A stretch of DNA of 46,908 nt from Patescibacteria group bacterium (GTDB lineage Bacteria; Patescibacteriota; Patescibacteriia; CAIXNZ01), in the NCBI GenBank assembly GCA_028714455.1, contig JAQTMG010000007.1, positions 1 to 46,908 on the forward strand, given 5' to 3'. Below are positions 1 to 9,476 of this stretch, piece by piece. The position numbers and the translations under genes were made by a program. The notes beneath the pieces are model-generated. The model was not told the DNA's origin and did no database searches. It saw only the letters and a program-made list of their open reading frames with translations. Each line of letters opens with the position of its first letter. The first letter of the stretch is position 1.

Positions 1-127
1 ATTATAGATATTTATTTTTACTTATAAAATTCATTAAATTGCCTGATTTTTAAGCATTTTTGGCTTTAAAATCAGCAAAAAAATGGCTAATTTTAGCCAT
101 TTTTTGTTATTTTATGCGTATGTACTA

Positions 128-156
128 TTGACAAGCCTTATTTTTTATGGTATTAT
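128..156 (+). promoter_or_regulatory. sigma70-type promoter, TTGACA-N17-TATTAT
   Basis: TTGACA at 128-133 and TATTAT at 151-156 with a 17-bp spacer, upstream of an AGGAGG site and the ATG at 185. Confidence 0.8.
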
Positions 157-184
157 ATATGATTAAAAACAGGAGGTAAAAATT

Positions 185-385
185 ATGGAAATGGTAAATG
201 GCGGATTTGTTCGCGAACCAACCAAAGACACCTCCGAAAAGCCACAACGTAAATCCGGACATTGCCCAAACTGTGGCTCAAGAGCCATAGACAATCTCGG
301 CCCAGATCGTTGTCACTGCCGCTCATGCCATAACCATGGGCCGAACCGCGATTTCAGAGCCAGCCCCTCACAGAATGTAATGTGA
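185..385 (+). CDS. small zinc-ribbon-like protein (66 aa)
   Basis: SD aggagg just upstream; CPNC...CHCRSC cysteine pattern; own promoter and terminator. Confidence 0.75.
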   Translation: MEMVNGGFVREPTKDTSEKPQRKSGHCPNCGSRAIDNLGPDRCHCRSCHNHGPNRDFRASPSQNVM

Positions 386-398
386 GGGGTCTTTTTTT
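364..398 (+). terminator. intrinsic terminator overlapping the CDS 3' end
   Basis: CCCCTCACA-N8-TGTGAGGGG followed by a T-run; the stop codon lies inside the 3' arm. Confidence 0.85.
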
Positions 399-473
399 AT
401 CCCGCACCAGTCGGTGCGGGATTTCGCTTTATAAAATACTCCCGGGAGCACCAGTTCTAACACATTAATTGCT

Positions 474-1382
474 TCATTTAAATTTATAATAAACACTCTC
501 CCCTAATCTCAAATCCACGTAATCCAATCGATTCAAATTACTTCTTTTTATTTTTTCATCAATCAAAAGTTCAAGGCGGTTATACTGATTATCAGCCGTG
601 TCAGAAAGATTTAACATAATATACCAGCCAGAATCCAAGTTGGCTGTTATGAACTTGGGCATATTATTGGGCACCGTGATATTTTTGATTTTTAGATAAT
701 CTTTCTGGCTGAATTTTTCCTGCAGCTGAAATATGAAATCAACATTTTCAGGCAACAAAACTTTATCGCCCAAATTTATATTTTGATTTGAAGTATTTAA
801 CACTTTCAAAAATGAATCGGGTATTGTCTCCTTGGTCTCGTCTGGTTGCGAATTAGTGTTGAGCTGAAAAATTTTAGGCATGACCAATTTATAGAATTTT
901 TTTATGACGATGCCGTTTTTGTCAACCAAATATTCCTGATCATTGGTTATCCATTTTATCGCGGCTTCTTTTTCCTGCAATTCAATTTTAATTGTGTTTG
1001 GTAAAACCCTGTCAATTTTTAAATCGTTTAAAAGTACATACTCGCCAATTCTTCTTTTCAATTCATTTTTACTAAAGATAAAAATATTCTTATTACTGAA
1101 GATAAGCAGAGTTCTGCCGCTTAAATAATTATTGGTAATATCCAGAATATCATCCGTTGAGATAATCTGGTTGCCCTGGATTTCGATGTTAGAAATTTTG
1201 TAAAAACCGGAAAAAAGGAAAAAATAAACTCCGAAAATTATAACTAAAAGCAGAACTGAATTAATAATGTTAAAAAAAGTAAATTTTAAAAAATTGGCTT
1301 TTATTCTAAAAGGCCGCCTGGCTCTTAATTTTCTGTTTACCCTAAACCTTCTCTGCCCGAGAATATTTTTGCCAAAGCTCAT
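474..1382 (-). CDS. ftsQ: cell division protein FtsQ-like (POTRA domain)
   Basis: N-terminal basic region, single TM segment, POTRA-like 'FYKISNIEIQGNQIISTDDILDI'. Confidence 0.75.
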   Translation of the reverse strand: MSFGKNILGQRRFRVNRKLRARRPFRIKANFLKFTFFNIINSVLLLVIIFGVYFFLFSGFYKISNIEIQGNQIISTDDILDITNNYLSGRTLLIFSNKNIFIFSKNELKRRIGEYVLLNDLKIDRVLPNTIKIELQEKEAAIKWITNDQEYLVDKNGIVIKKFYKLVMPKIFQLNTNSQPDETKETIPDSFLKVLNTSNQNINLGDKVLLPENVDFIFQLQEKFSQKDYLKIKNITVPNNMPKFITANLDSGWYIMLNLSDTADNQYNRLELLIDEKIKRSNLNRLDYVDLRLGESVYYKFK

Positions 1383-1390
1383 TGTAGGCT

Positions 1391-2119
1391 CTATTTATTT
1401 AATAAATTCGATAATGCTTTATTGATAAGATAGGAATAAATCGCTGGTTTGCCAAACCTTTGGATTGAGACTTCTTCGGTTTTGAAACCAGATTTTAAGG
1501 TAAATGTCTGCCCATTTTCATTCTCTTTCAAGCCAGCGGCCAGATAGTCCGGCTCATCCATAATGCCAAAAGTTAAAACGTTTCCAGTCCCTCCCCTCAT
1601 TAAATCAAGAATTTCTTTATAGTCAATGTTTGCAAGTAATGTCCCCTCCCCTATCATGCCAGCCAAAAGCTTATAAACTTCTGGGAATTTTTCTTTATAA
1701 TTAATGCTTCGTTCAAAATCAGTAAAAATTATGACATCGGGAGATGGAATTATTTTTTGTAATTGCTTAAATTCATTTTCATTGTCGGCCGTGAATTCCA
1801 GAACTAAAACTTTTGGCGGATTTTTATCGCCCAAAGCCCTAAACCCATCGATGAATAATTCCAACCACTTTAGATAAGAAGAAAAACCGGCGCGCAAATT
1901 TAAGATTGACAACGGCAAGCCGATTTCTGAATTATAACCTTTGAAACTGCCGCGTGCCAAAAAATCAGCTGACTGAAGTCCGCTGACAATATCATCTTTA
2001 ATGCTGGCGCGGAAATTTTGACCGCAGACAATGACTGTCTGCGGCTTATATTTTTGTAAATAATTTTTTGCTTGTTGGCCAAGTATAAAAAGACCAGCCG
2101 CCCGAAAAATTTTTCTCAT
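1391..2119 (-). CDS. Mur ligase (MurF-like) central-domain homologue lacking the P-loop
   Basis: 'GYNSEIGLPLSIL' resembles the MurF N(x)NNEIGVPLTLL motif; the expected GxxGKT(S/T) position reads 'CGQNFRASIKDD'. Confidence 0.55.
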   Translation of the reverse strand: MRKIFRAAGLFILGQQAKNYLQKYKPQTVIVCGQNFRASIKDDIVSGLQSADFLARGSFKGYNSEIGLPLSILNLRAGFSSYLKWLELFIDGFRALGDKNPPKVLVLEFTADNENEFKQLQKIIPSPDVIIFTDFERSINYKEKFPEVYKLLAGMIGEGTLLANIDYKEILDLMRGGTGNVLTFGIMDEPDYLAAGLKENENGQTFTLKSGFKTEEVSIQRFGKPAIYSYLINKALSNLLNK

Positions 2120-2120
2120 A

Positions 2121-3422
2121 TTATTTTTTTGAGATCTTGTCGCGGTTGCCCATGTACGGCCTGATAACTTCTGGAATCGTAATTGAGCCGTCTGGATTTT
2201 GATAATTTTCCCAGAGCGCGATTAAAATGCGCGGCGAAGCTAAACCAGTGTTGTTTAAAGTATAAGCATATTTCACTTCGCCTTCTTTGGTTTTGTACTT
2301 CAAATTCAAGCGGCGCGCCTGCCAGTCAGTTAAAAAAGAATCGGAATGAGTTTCAGCGTAAGCATTGCGCGATGGCATCCAGGTTTCCAAGTCATACATC
2401 TTGTATTTGCCAACACCCATGTCAGCCGTGCAAACCGATACCACGTGATACGGCAGTTTTAAATCCTGCAAAATTTCTTCAGAGATGCCCCTTAATTCAT
2501 CCAGATATTTCAAGCCGATTTTCAAATCCGCCTGGCAAATTACCACCTGTTCAACTTTCATAAATTCATGCAAGCGATACAAACCCTTCGTATCTTTGCC
2601 GTAGCTGCCAGCTTCTGAACGATAGCAAGTTGAAAAGCCGCAGTATTTCAATGGCAGCTCTTCTTCTTTTAAAATCTCATCGGCGCGGTAAGCCAAAAGT
2701 GCGGGCTCTGAAGTACCTGATAAATAAAGTGGCTCGGAAATTAATTCTCCGCTGTCCTGCTTGCCGGGATTTTGAATTTGGTAAATTTCATCTTTAGAAG
2801 CTGGAAAATGTCCGCTGCCCGTCAAAGCCATGGAGCGAACTAGGGTTGGCGTAATAAACGGCGTAAAACCCTTGGCGATTAATTTATTCAAAGCATAATT
2901 CAAAAGCGCCAGGTGCATTTCAGCCGCTTCATTTTTTAAGTAATAACCGCGAAAACCAGAAACTTTCACTCCCCTTTCCAAATCAATCAAGTCTAAATCT
3001 TTGCCTAATTGAATGTGATCTTTAATGGCGAATTTAAACTTGGGAATCTTGCCCCAGGTGGCGATTTCTTTATTATCTTTGTCGTCTTTGCCAACCGGCG
3101 TATCTTTAGAAACGACATTGGGCACGCGCAGCATTATCATTTCGTACTCTTCAATAATTTTCTTGGATTTGGCTTCCAAATCAACTATCTCATCTTTAAT
3201 TTCCTTGCCTTCGCTCATGACTTTCTCATTGCGCTGTTTAGGATCTTTGAGTAAACTGGCAATTTCATTTCTGCGCTTGCGCAATTCATCAATCTTGGCA
3301 ATAGATTCGCGCCTCTGATCATCCAGTTTAAGCAGTTGTTTAAAATCAATCTCCACGCCCTTTTGTTTGCTGACTTTTTCCAGTTCCTTAAGGTTTTCGC
3401 GGATAAAATTGATGTCTAGCAT
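2121..3422 (-). CDS. serS: seryl-tRNA synthetase
   Basis: N-terminal coiled coil, class II motifs 'TGSGHFP', 'YLSGTSE', 'CYRSEAGSYGKDTKGLYRLHEFMKVE'. Confidence 0.95.
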   Translation of the reverse strand: MLDINFIRENLKELEKVSKQKGVEIDFKQLLKLDDQRRESIAKIDELRKRRNEIASLLKDPKQRNEKVMSEGKEIKDEIVDLEAKSKKIIEEYEMIMLRVPNVVSKDTPVGKDDKDNKEIATWGKIPKFKFAIKDHIQLGKDLDLIDLERGVKVSGFRGYYLKNEAAEMHLALLNYALNKLIAKGFTPFITPTLVRSMALTGSGHFPASKDEIYQIQNPGKQDSGELISEPLYLSGTSEPALLAYRADEILKEEELPLKYCGFSTCYRSEAGSYGKDTKGLYRLHEFMKVEQVVICQADLKIGLKYLDELRGISEEILQDLKLPYHVVSVCTADMGVGKYKMYDLETWMPSRNAYAETHSDSFLTDWQARRLNLKYKTKEGEVKYAYTLNNTGLASPRILIALWENYQNPDGSITIPEVIRPYMGNRDKISKK

Positions 3423-3495
3423 ATATTTTAAATTATGAATTATGAAATATGAATTTAGAATTATGGTAAATTGTATGTGGTAATTTTAGCAAAAA

Positions 3496-3524
3496 TTGAC
3501 ACTTTTGCCAAGCCAAGCTAAAAT
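3496..3524 (+). promoter_or_regulatory. sigma70-type promoter, TTGACA-N17-TAAAAT
   Basis: TTGACA 3496-3501, TAAAAT 3519-3524, 17-bp spacer. Confidence 0.75.
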
Positions 3525-3594
3525 TAAGCTGGGGGCGAGATACGTCCCTTTTGTTATTTAAAAAACGCCATAAAAAAATAAAAGGAGGGGTAAG

Positions 3595-5172
3595 ATGTGC
3601 GGAATCATTGGTGAGGTTTTTTTCAATATTCCCAAAGAAAGGACAGAATATCCAACCGCTGAAAGACCTGCCGTCCTTTTACGAGCACTGCAGCACCGAG
3701 GCGAGGAATCCAGCGGACTCACGGCAACTGACGGAACTAATGTGGGCACGCGTAAGGGGTTTGGCACTGTTATCGAGGCTCTTGATAGAGAATGGAAAAA
3801 AGAACATTATGCCTTGGGATCAGTGGGTCATGTGCGCTATTCAACCACTGGTAGCGGCATACCGCCGGAACTGCGCGGAAAAAAACTCACCCGAGAAGAT
3901 GAGAAGAAGTACACTGGCGCTCTTAACATTCAGCCTTTTTTTCTTGAACCCGAGGCTTGGCCTGGCAAAATGGCTCTCGTGCACAATGGCAATCTGACCA
4001 ATGCTGATGAGCTCAAAAAATTCCTAATGGACAGGGAGGTCATTTTCAAGGCCACTAGCGACACTGAAGTTATCGTGCGCCTTATCGCCTTTTACATCAG
4101 AAAGTACAAGAATATTCCAAAAGCGATAAAAGCAGCTATGACAAAAATGCGTGGCGCCTATTCCTGTCTTTTTCTGACCAACCAGGGCATCTGGGCCTTC
4201 CGAGATCGGCTTGGTTTTAGACCGCTCAAAATCGCCAAGACAGCTGACAGTTACATTTTTGCTTCTGAACCTTGTGCCTGGCATGGCGTAGAAGCCAGAT
4301 ATTTACGCAATGTTAAGCCCGGTGAAATAGTCGAAGCCAAAATAGGCAGAAAAGGTTTAAAAAACTATCGCATACGGCGCAAAAATGAACGTGCTTTCTG
4401 TATCTTTGAAGATGTCTATCTCCAAGCCATTTACAACGAACGGGTGGCCGAGATACGCAGGCTCATGGGAAAATTCCTTTTCAAGGCAGCACTCGAAGAA
4501 TTTGCCGCTGATGGAAAAAAATTCAAACCTGGTCTGGTCATTCCGGTCATGAATTCTGGTGAAGGAGCCGCCCTTGGTTTCCATGAGGCACAATCGGAAT
4601 TTTTTCCCGGACACTCCTATTATTACCCCGTGATTTACAAAAATCCCACGGTGGGCAGGACTTTCCTGGAGCCGCGTCAAATTGACCGAGTCAGGAAAAA
4701 CAAGCGCAAGTACTTCAGACTTTTCATGCCGACCGCCGAGATCATAAAAAAGATCGCCGAGCGCGAAGGAGAAATCTGGCTCTATTTCATTGACGATTCG
4801 CTCATCCGCTCCAACGTGGCCAAAACACTGATCAAAAAAATCATCAGAGAGGAGCTGAAAAAAAGTTTCCCGCATCTTTATCCGCGGATCAAGATTGCCT
4901 GGTTACTCTCTTCGCCACCGTACAAATTTTCCTGCTACTTCGGCATCGATACCTATGAGCGCTCACAGCTGATCGCCGCCAACATGGATATCAAACAAAT
5001 CGCTCGTCACATCGGCGCCACCAAAGTTATTTACCTGCCGCTTAATGACATGCTGGAAGCCGCCGCAGAGTTCCACAATCTCAAAAAATGCGACTTTTGC
5101 CATGCTTGTTTCTCGGGCAAGTATCCGATTCCCATCAATCCAAAACAAGACAAAATGGTCTTAGCCGCCTAA
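3595..5172 (+). CDS. amidophosphoribosyltransferase-like protein (class II glutamine amidotransferase plus divergent PRTase domain)
   Basis: MCGIIGE N-terminus with Cys2; 'LQHRGEESSG'; 'HNGNLTN'; PRTase-like 'FIDDSLIRSN'; C-terminal 'CDFCHACFSGKYP'; SD aaaggagggg. Confidence 0.85.
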   Translation: MCGIIGEVFFNIPKERTEYPTAERPAVLLRALQHRGEESSGLTATDGTNVGTRKGFGTVIEALDREWKKEHYALGSVGHVRYSTTGSGIPPELRGKKLTREDEKKYTGALNIQPFFLEPEAWPGKMALVHNGNLTNADELKKFLMDREVIFKATSDTEVIVRLIAFYIRKYKNIPKAIKAAMTKMRGAYSCLFLTNQGIWAFRDRLGFRPLKIAKTADSYIFASEPCAWHGVEARYLRNVKPGEIVEAKIGRKGLKNYRIRRKNERAFCIFEDVYLQAIYNERVAEIRRLMGKFLFKAALEEFAADGKKFKPGLVIPVMNSGEGAALGFHEAQSEFFPGHSYYYPVIYKNPTVGRTFLEPRQIDRVRKNKRKYFRLFMPTAEIIKKIAEREGEIWLYFIDDSLIRSNVAKTLIKKIIREELKKSFPHLYPRIKIAWLLSSPPYKFSCYFGIDTYERSQLIAANMDIKQIARHIGATKVIYLPLNDMLEAAAEFHNLKKCDFCHACFSGKYPIPINPKQDKMVLAA

Positions 5173-5176
5173 ACCA

Positions 5177-5207
5177 AAACCCGTGTACATCTGTGCACGG
5201 GTTTTTT
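5177..5207 (+). terminator. intrinsic terminator
   Basis: AAACCCGTGTAC-ATCT-GTGCACGGGTTT plus T-run. Confidence 0.85.
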
Positions 5208-5216
5208 CTATCTAAA

Positions 5217-6692
5217 TTATTTCTCCGGCCTCATGGTCGGGAAAAAGACCACGTCACGAATTGAGAGCTGATCGGTTAAAAGCATAAACAAACGGTCAAT
5301 GCCCAGGCCAAAACCTGCCGTAGGCGGCATGCCGTGCTCCAGGGCGCGGATAAAGTCCTCATCAATCATCTGCGCTTCCTTATCCCCTGCCTCGCGCATC
5401 TTCATCTGGACTTCGAAACGCTGTCTTTGATCAATCGGATCATTTAATTCCGAGAAGGCATTGCCAACCTCGGCGCCCAAAACCAGGACTTGAAAGCGCT
5501 CGGTTCTATTGGGATGCGCTGGATCTTTTTTAGCCAAAGGCGAAACAGCCACGGGATGGTTGAATAAAATTGAAGGCTGGATAATATCTTTGCGGATAAA
5601 TCTTTTGTAAACGCCGTCAATAATTCTGCCAAAACTGGTCACCCCGTTTTTTTGTAAGGCCTTCATTTCAGCGGCTAGTTCAGCATCATTTTCGGAAACA
5701 AAATCCAATAAATCAGCGGCGTAATTATCTTTATCCAAATCCACGCCTGTTTTTTCTTTAAAAATTTCAACGTAATTAATTTTCGGCCAGGGTTTTTTAA
5801 AATCAATAGCTGCGCCCTGATATTCAAATTTTAGCGTGCCAAAAGTATTTTTAATGATCTTGGTGTACATATCCTCAATCATTTCCATTAAATCATTCCA
5901 ATCAGCATAAGCCCAATATAATTCCAACTCGGTAAATTCCTGCAAATGCTGGGGACTCATACCCTCGTTTCTAAAAACTCGACCCAGCTCATAAACCTTT
6001 TCATAACCGCCGACAATCAGGCGCTTCAAGTGCAATTCCAAAGAGATGCGCAAATAAAAATCAACGTCAAGAGTGTTGTGATGAGTGACAAATGGTTCGG
6101 CTTCAGCGCCGCCTGGCACTTCTTCCAAAACAGGAGTCTCCACTTCAATAAAGCCATCATTGTCTAAATAGCTTCGAAACTCTTTGATAAATTTGGCTTT
6201 CTTAATAAATAAATCCCTAACATCCTGATTCATGATCAAATCAAGATAACGCTCGCGGTAGCGGGTTTCTAAATCTTTGAGGCCATGCCATTTTTCTGGC
6301 AAGGGCAAAATCGCCTTGGCCAGCAAAGTAAATTTTTTCACCAAAATTGATATCTCGCCTTTTTTGGTTTTGAAAATCTCGCCTTCCACGCCGATAAAAT
6401 CACCAAGGTCGATTTCTTTCATGAAAAATTTATAATCCTTCTCCCCTACTTTTTCCTGCTGCAAAACAATCTGCATCTTGTTTGTTTCATCTTGCAGATG
6501 GCAAAAACAAATCTTGCCCATGTCTCTTTTAGTCATGAGCCGGCCGGCGGTTTTAATCTTGGCGCCGATCTTAGCCGAAATAGCTTCCTTTAAACTCTGC
6601 TTCTTTTCAAATTTATCGGGATATGGATTTACACCCGAGGCCATGATTCTTTGCAGTTTTTCTAAACGGATTTTGCGTTCATCTTGAGCCAT
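5217..6692 (-). CDS. lysS: lysyl-tRNA synthetase (class II)
   Basis: 'RYRERYLDLI', 'EVETPVLEEVPGGAEAEPF', 'VYELGRVFRNEG', 'GFGLGIDRLFMLLTD'. Confidence 0.95.
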   Translation of the reverse strand: MAQDERKIRLEKLQRIMASGVNPYPDKFEKKQSLKEAISAKIGAKIKTAGRLMTKRDMGKICFCHLQDETNKMQIVLQQEKVGEKDYKFFMKEIDLGDFIGVEGEIFKTKKGEISILVKKFTLLAKAILPLPEKWHGLKDLETRYRERYLDLIMNQDVRDLFIKKAKFIKEFRSYLDNDGFIEVETPVLEEVPGGAEAEPFVTHHNTLDVDFYLRISLELHLKRLIVGGYEKVYELGRVFRNEGMSPQHLQEFTELELYWAYADWNDLMEMIEDMYTKIIKNTFGTLKFEYQGAAIDFKKPWPKINYVEIFKEKTGVDLDKDNYAADLLDFVSENDAELAAEMKALQKNGVTSFGRIIDGVYKRFIRKDIIQPSILFNHPVAVSPLAKKDPAHPNRTERFQVLVLGAEVGNAFSELNDPIDQRQRFEVQMKMREAGDKEAQMIDEDFIRALEHGMPPTAGFGLGIDRLFMLLTDQLSIRDVVFFPTMRPEK

Positions 6693-6762
6693 ATTTTGAT
6701 TCTTACGATTAGTAATTATAATGTAATTTTACCTAAATTTAAGGAAAAGGTCAAAAAGATAA

Positions 6763-6927
6763 GGCGAAAACGGCGTTAATGTAGAGACGCGAGATCTCGC
6801 GTCTCTACAACGGGTTTTAAAAACGACGTAGAGACAGGGTATGCCCTGTCTCTACAATAACGACAACACACAAACGTAGAGACGCATAGCAATGCGTCTC
6901 TACAACGGCGGCAACACCGTTTTCGCC
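6763..6927. repeat. composite repeat: outer inverted repeat enclosing three 28-bp palindromes
   Basis: GGCGAAAACGGCGTT (6763-6777) against AACACCGTTTTCGCC (6913-6927), 14/15 complementary; palindromes at 6781-6808, 6828-6855 and 6876-6903. Confidence 0.9.
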
Positions 6928-6934
6928 AGAATCA

Positions 6935-6960
6935 AAAAGGCCGAATAAATCCGGCCTTTT
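6935..6960 (-). terminator. intrinsic terminator downstream of greA
   Basis: AAAAGGCCG...CGGCCTTTT with flanking T/A-runs. Confidence 0.65.
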
Positions 6961-6977
6961 GCTTTATGAAATCTTAT

Positions 6978-7442
6978 TTACTTTACATCCAGTATCTTAT
7001 ATTCAATTATACCTGCCGGAGCATCAAGATTGACTTTATCGCCCACTTTTTTGCCCAAAAACGCTTCGCCAGCCGGCGATTCATTGGAGATAAACCCCTT
7101 GAGCGGATCTGCCTCGCTTGGGCCAACGATAGTGAATTCTTTTTCCTGCCCATCAAATTTGACGTGAACCGTGCAACCGACCTCAATGCATTTCTTTTTG
7201 CCTTTTTCACCAGAAATTATGACGGCGTTTTTAATCACCTCTTCAAGCTCCCTTATTTTAGCTTCGTTCATGCCCTGCTCGTCTTTGGCCTCCTGATATT
7301 CGGCGTTTTCCGATAAATCGCCAAGTTTTAAGGCCTCTTCAATTCTTTCAGTGATTTCTCGGCGCTTGACGGTTTTTAAATCGTTAAGCTCTTTCTTGAT
7401 TTTTTCCAACCCCTCGGGCGTAAAATATTTTTCATCACTCAT
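6978..7442 (-). CDS. greA: transcription elongation factor GreA
   Basis: 'YFTPEGLEKIKKELNDLKTVKRREITERIEEALKLGDLSENAEYQEAKDEQ'. Confidence 0.95.
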   Translation of the reverse strand: MSDEKYFTPEGLEKIKKELNDLKTVKRREITERIEEALKLGDLSENAEYQEAKDEQGMNEAKIRELEEVIKNAVIISGEKGKKKCIEVGCTVHVKFDGQEKEFTIVGPSEADPLKGFISNESPAGEAFLGKKVGDKVNLDAPAGIIEYKILDVK

Positions 7443-7535
7443 GGAAATGGTAATTTTATTTTTAAAATATATTAGTCAAAATAACAAAACGTTTAGTTTT
7501 AGTCAAGCACTTATCCACACAAAATATTCTATGTT

Positions 7536-9476
7536 CTAAATTCTATTATTCTTATAAACACCAAAATACCAGTTCAGCATATCATAAGTTATCGGCACAC
7601 AGGCGCTGCTGCCTTCGCCGCCTTCTTCAACCAAAACCGTGATAGTGACTTCGGGATTTTCGTATGGCGCAAAACCCGTAAACCAGGCCATGGGCTGTTT
7701 GACAGTGCTCCATTGGGCGGTGCCTGTCTTGCCGGCGGCCGAAACGCTTAGGGAGTCCAAAAGCGGAGCGCTGCCGTCAGTGACTGTCTGGCGCATCGCT
7801 TTTTTGACAATCTCCAAATTTTTCTCGTCGACCAAATTCTCGCGCAAGATAACCGGCTTTATCTCTGCTTTCTGTCCGCCATTTGGCGTGATTTCTTTGA
7901 CCAGATGCGGCTGATATAAAATTCCGCCATTGGCAAAAACCGCGGTATAGTTGGCGATCTGTATAGGCGTAGCCAATAAATCACCTTGACCGATTGAGAC
8001 ATGATAAGTATCGCCTATATACCAGTCCTCATTTTTGGTCTGCTTTTTCCAATTGGGGTCAGGCACCAAACCGCTTGATTCGCCGCTCAAATCAATGCCT
8101 GTTTTTTCTCCCAAGCCAAATATTTTAAAATATTTCTCGAGATTATCAATACCCAAACCCTTAAAGTCTTTGTAACCGCCGCCTATCTCGTAAAAAAAGG
8201 TGTTGACTGACCAGGCAATAGCGCGATAAACATTGGTCAAGCCATGTCCGGCTGCTGACCAATCTGGAAAAAACCAGCGGTCTTCAACAGTAATGCCTCC
8301 CGTGCTCATAACAGTGGTTTTATCAGTAATAACGCCTTCCTGCAGAGCGGCCGCGGCCACAACCGGTTTAATCGTTGAACCCGAAGGATATTCACCCTTA
8401 ATCGATCTGTCAAATAAGGGCTGGTTTTCATCACCTTCCAACTTTTGATAATCATCGACCGATATGCCGTTGGCAAAGAGATTGGGATCGTAATCGGGCA
8501 AGCTGACTAAGGCCAGAACCTCGCCGCTATTGGGATTTAACATGATTAAACTGCCTCGTTTTTTGCCCAAAGCCCGCAGATGCTGGCTTAAAACTTCTCT
8601 GGCTTTTTTCTGCACTCGTTCGTCAATGGTGAGAGTCAAATTTTCTCCATTGACGGCCTCCTGATGCGAAATGACTTTTTTCTCCTGACCGGCCGCGTCG
8701 ACTTCAACAGCATCTTTGCCATATGTTCCGCGTAAAATAGACTCATAGCTCAATTCCAAGCCCGTCTTGCCGATATAATCATTTAGCAAATACCCCTCGC
8801 TGTTTTTTTCACTAAATTCCGAGTCAGAAAGTTTACCCTCATAACCGATGAGATGGGAAAATTCGTAAGGATAAAGATATTGTCTCTCAACGCGAGTTTC
8901 AATATACAGTCCGACGATTGATTTTGATTTAATTTCCAGCGACAGCGCCTGTTGATAATCAATGTCGTCCAAAACCGGCACCATGTACTTAAAATTTTTC
9001 GGATGCTTATCAATCTCACCGGTAATATCCTCGCTTTTAAGGCCGAGAATTTGCGCGATGGCATTAATCTGGTCGGCTCGCTTAGCCGGATTTAAAGATA
9101 AATCTTTGGGCAGAATAAGTGCTTCGAAAATCGGATTATTTTTGATTAGTGGCTGGCCCTGGCTATCATAGATAACTCCACGATAAGCCAGAATTGGTTT
9201 TTCTCGGCTGCGGTTATTTTCCGCCAGATTGCCATAATAAGCGCCGTGGTAAATCTGTAAATACGCCGCGCGAAACAGAAGAATCGACATGGCCACAAAA
9301 ATCAAGGCTAAAAGTATGTTCAGCTTTTTATTTGATAAAAATTTTCCAAGAAAACCGACTTTTCTTGTATTCAAAACCGGCTCGGATTCCGAGGTTGAAA
9401 GATTATTTCCGTAAAAAAAATCTTCATCGATTTCCTTGGCGTTTTTATAATTTCGATTTATGATGCTGGAGTTCAT
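7536..9476 (-). CDS. mrdA: penicillin-binding protein 2 (start moved to internal Met at 9476)
   Basis: 'GEYPSGSTIKP' SxxK, 'KTGTAQ' motif; Met33 of the ORF gives an ATGA overlap with mreD; the upstream 32 aa overlap mreD. Confidence 0.9.
   Translation of the reverse strand: MNSSIINRNYKNAKEIDEDFFYGNNLSTSESEPVLNTRKVGFLGKFLSNKKLNILLALIFVAMSILLFRAAYLQIYHGAYYGNLAENNRSREKPILAYRGVIYDSQGQPLIKNNPIFEALILPKDLSLNPAKRADQINAIAQILGLKSEDITGEIDKHPKNFKYMVPVLDDIDYQQALSLEIKSKSIVGLYIETRVERQYLYPYEFSHLIGYEGKLSDSEFSEKNSEGYLLNDYIGKTGLELSYESILRGTYGKDAVEVDAAGQEKKVISHQEAVNGENLTLTIDERVQKKAREVLSQHLRALGKKRGSLIMLNPNSGEVLALVSLPDYDPNLFANGISVDDYQKLEGDENQPLFDRSIKGEYPSGSTIKPVVAAAALQEGVITDKTTVMSTGGITVEDRWFFPDWSAAGHGLTNVYRAIAWSVNTFFYEIGGGYKDFKGLGIDNLEKYFKIFGLGEKTGIDLSGESSGLVPDPNWKKQTKNEDWYIGDTYHVSIGQGDLLATPIQIANYTAVFANGGILYQPHLVKEITPNGGQKAEIKPVILRENLVDEKNLEIVKKAMRQTVTDGSAPLLDSLSVSAAGKTGTAQWSTVKQPMAWFTGFAPYENPEVTITVLVEEGGEGSSACVPITYDMLNWYFGVYKNNRI

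Noticed and set aside
2183-2563. Plus-strand 126-aa ORF antisense to serS
   Set aside because: Lies wholly inside a strongly supported serS CDS, no initiation signals or domain
6781-6903. Three 28-nt repeats spaced 19-20 nt apart resemble a mini-CRISPR
   Set aside because: Repeats are self-complementary with differing centres, only three units, no cas genes, and single copies occur elsewhere including inside a gene
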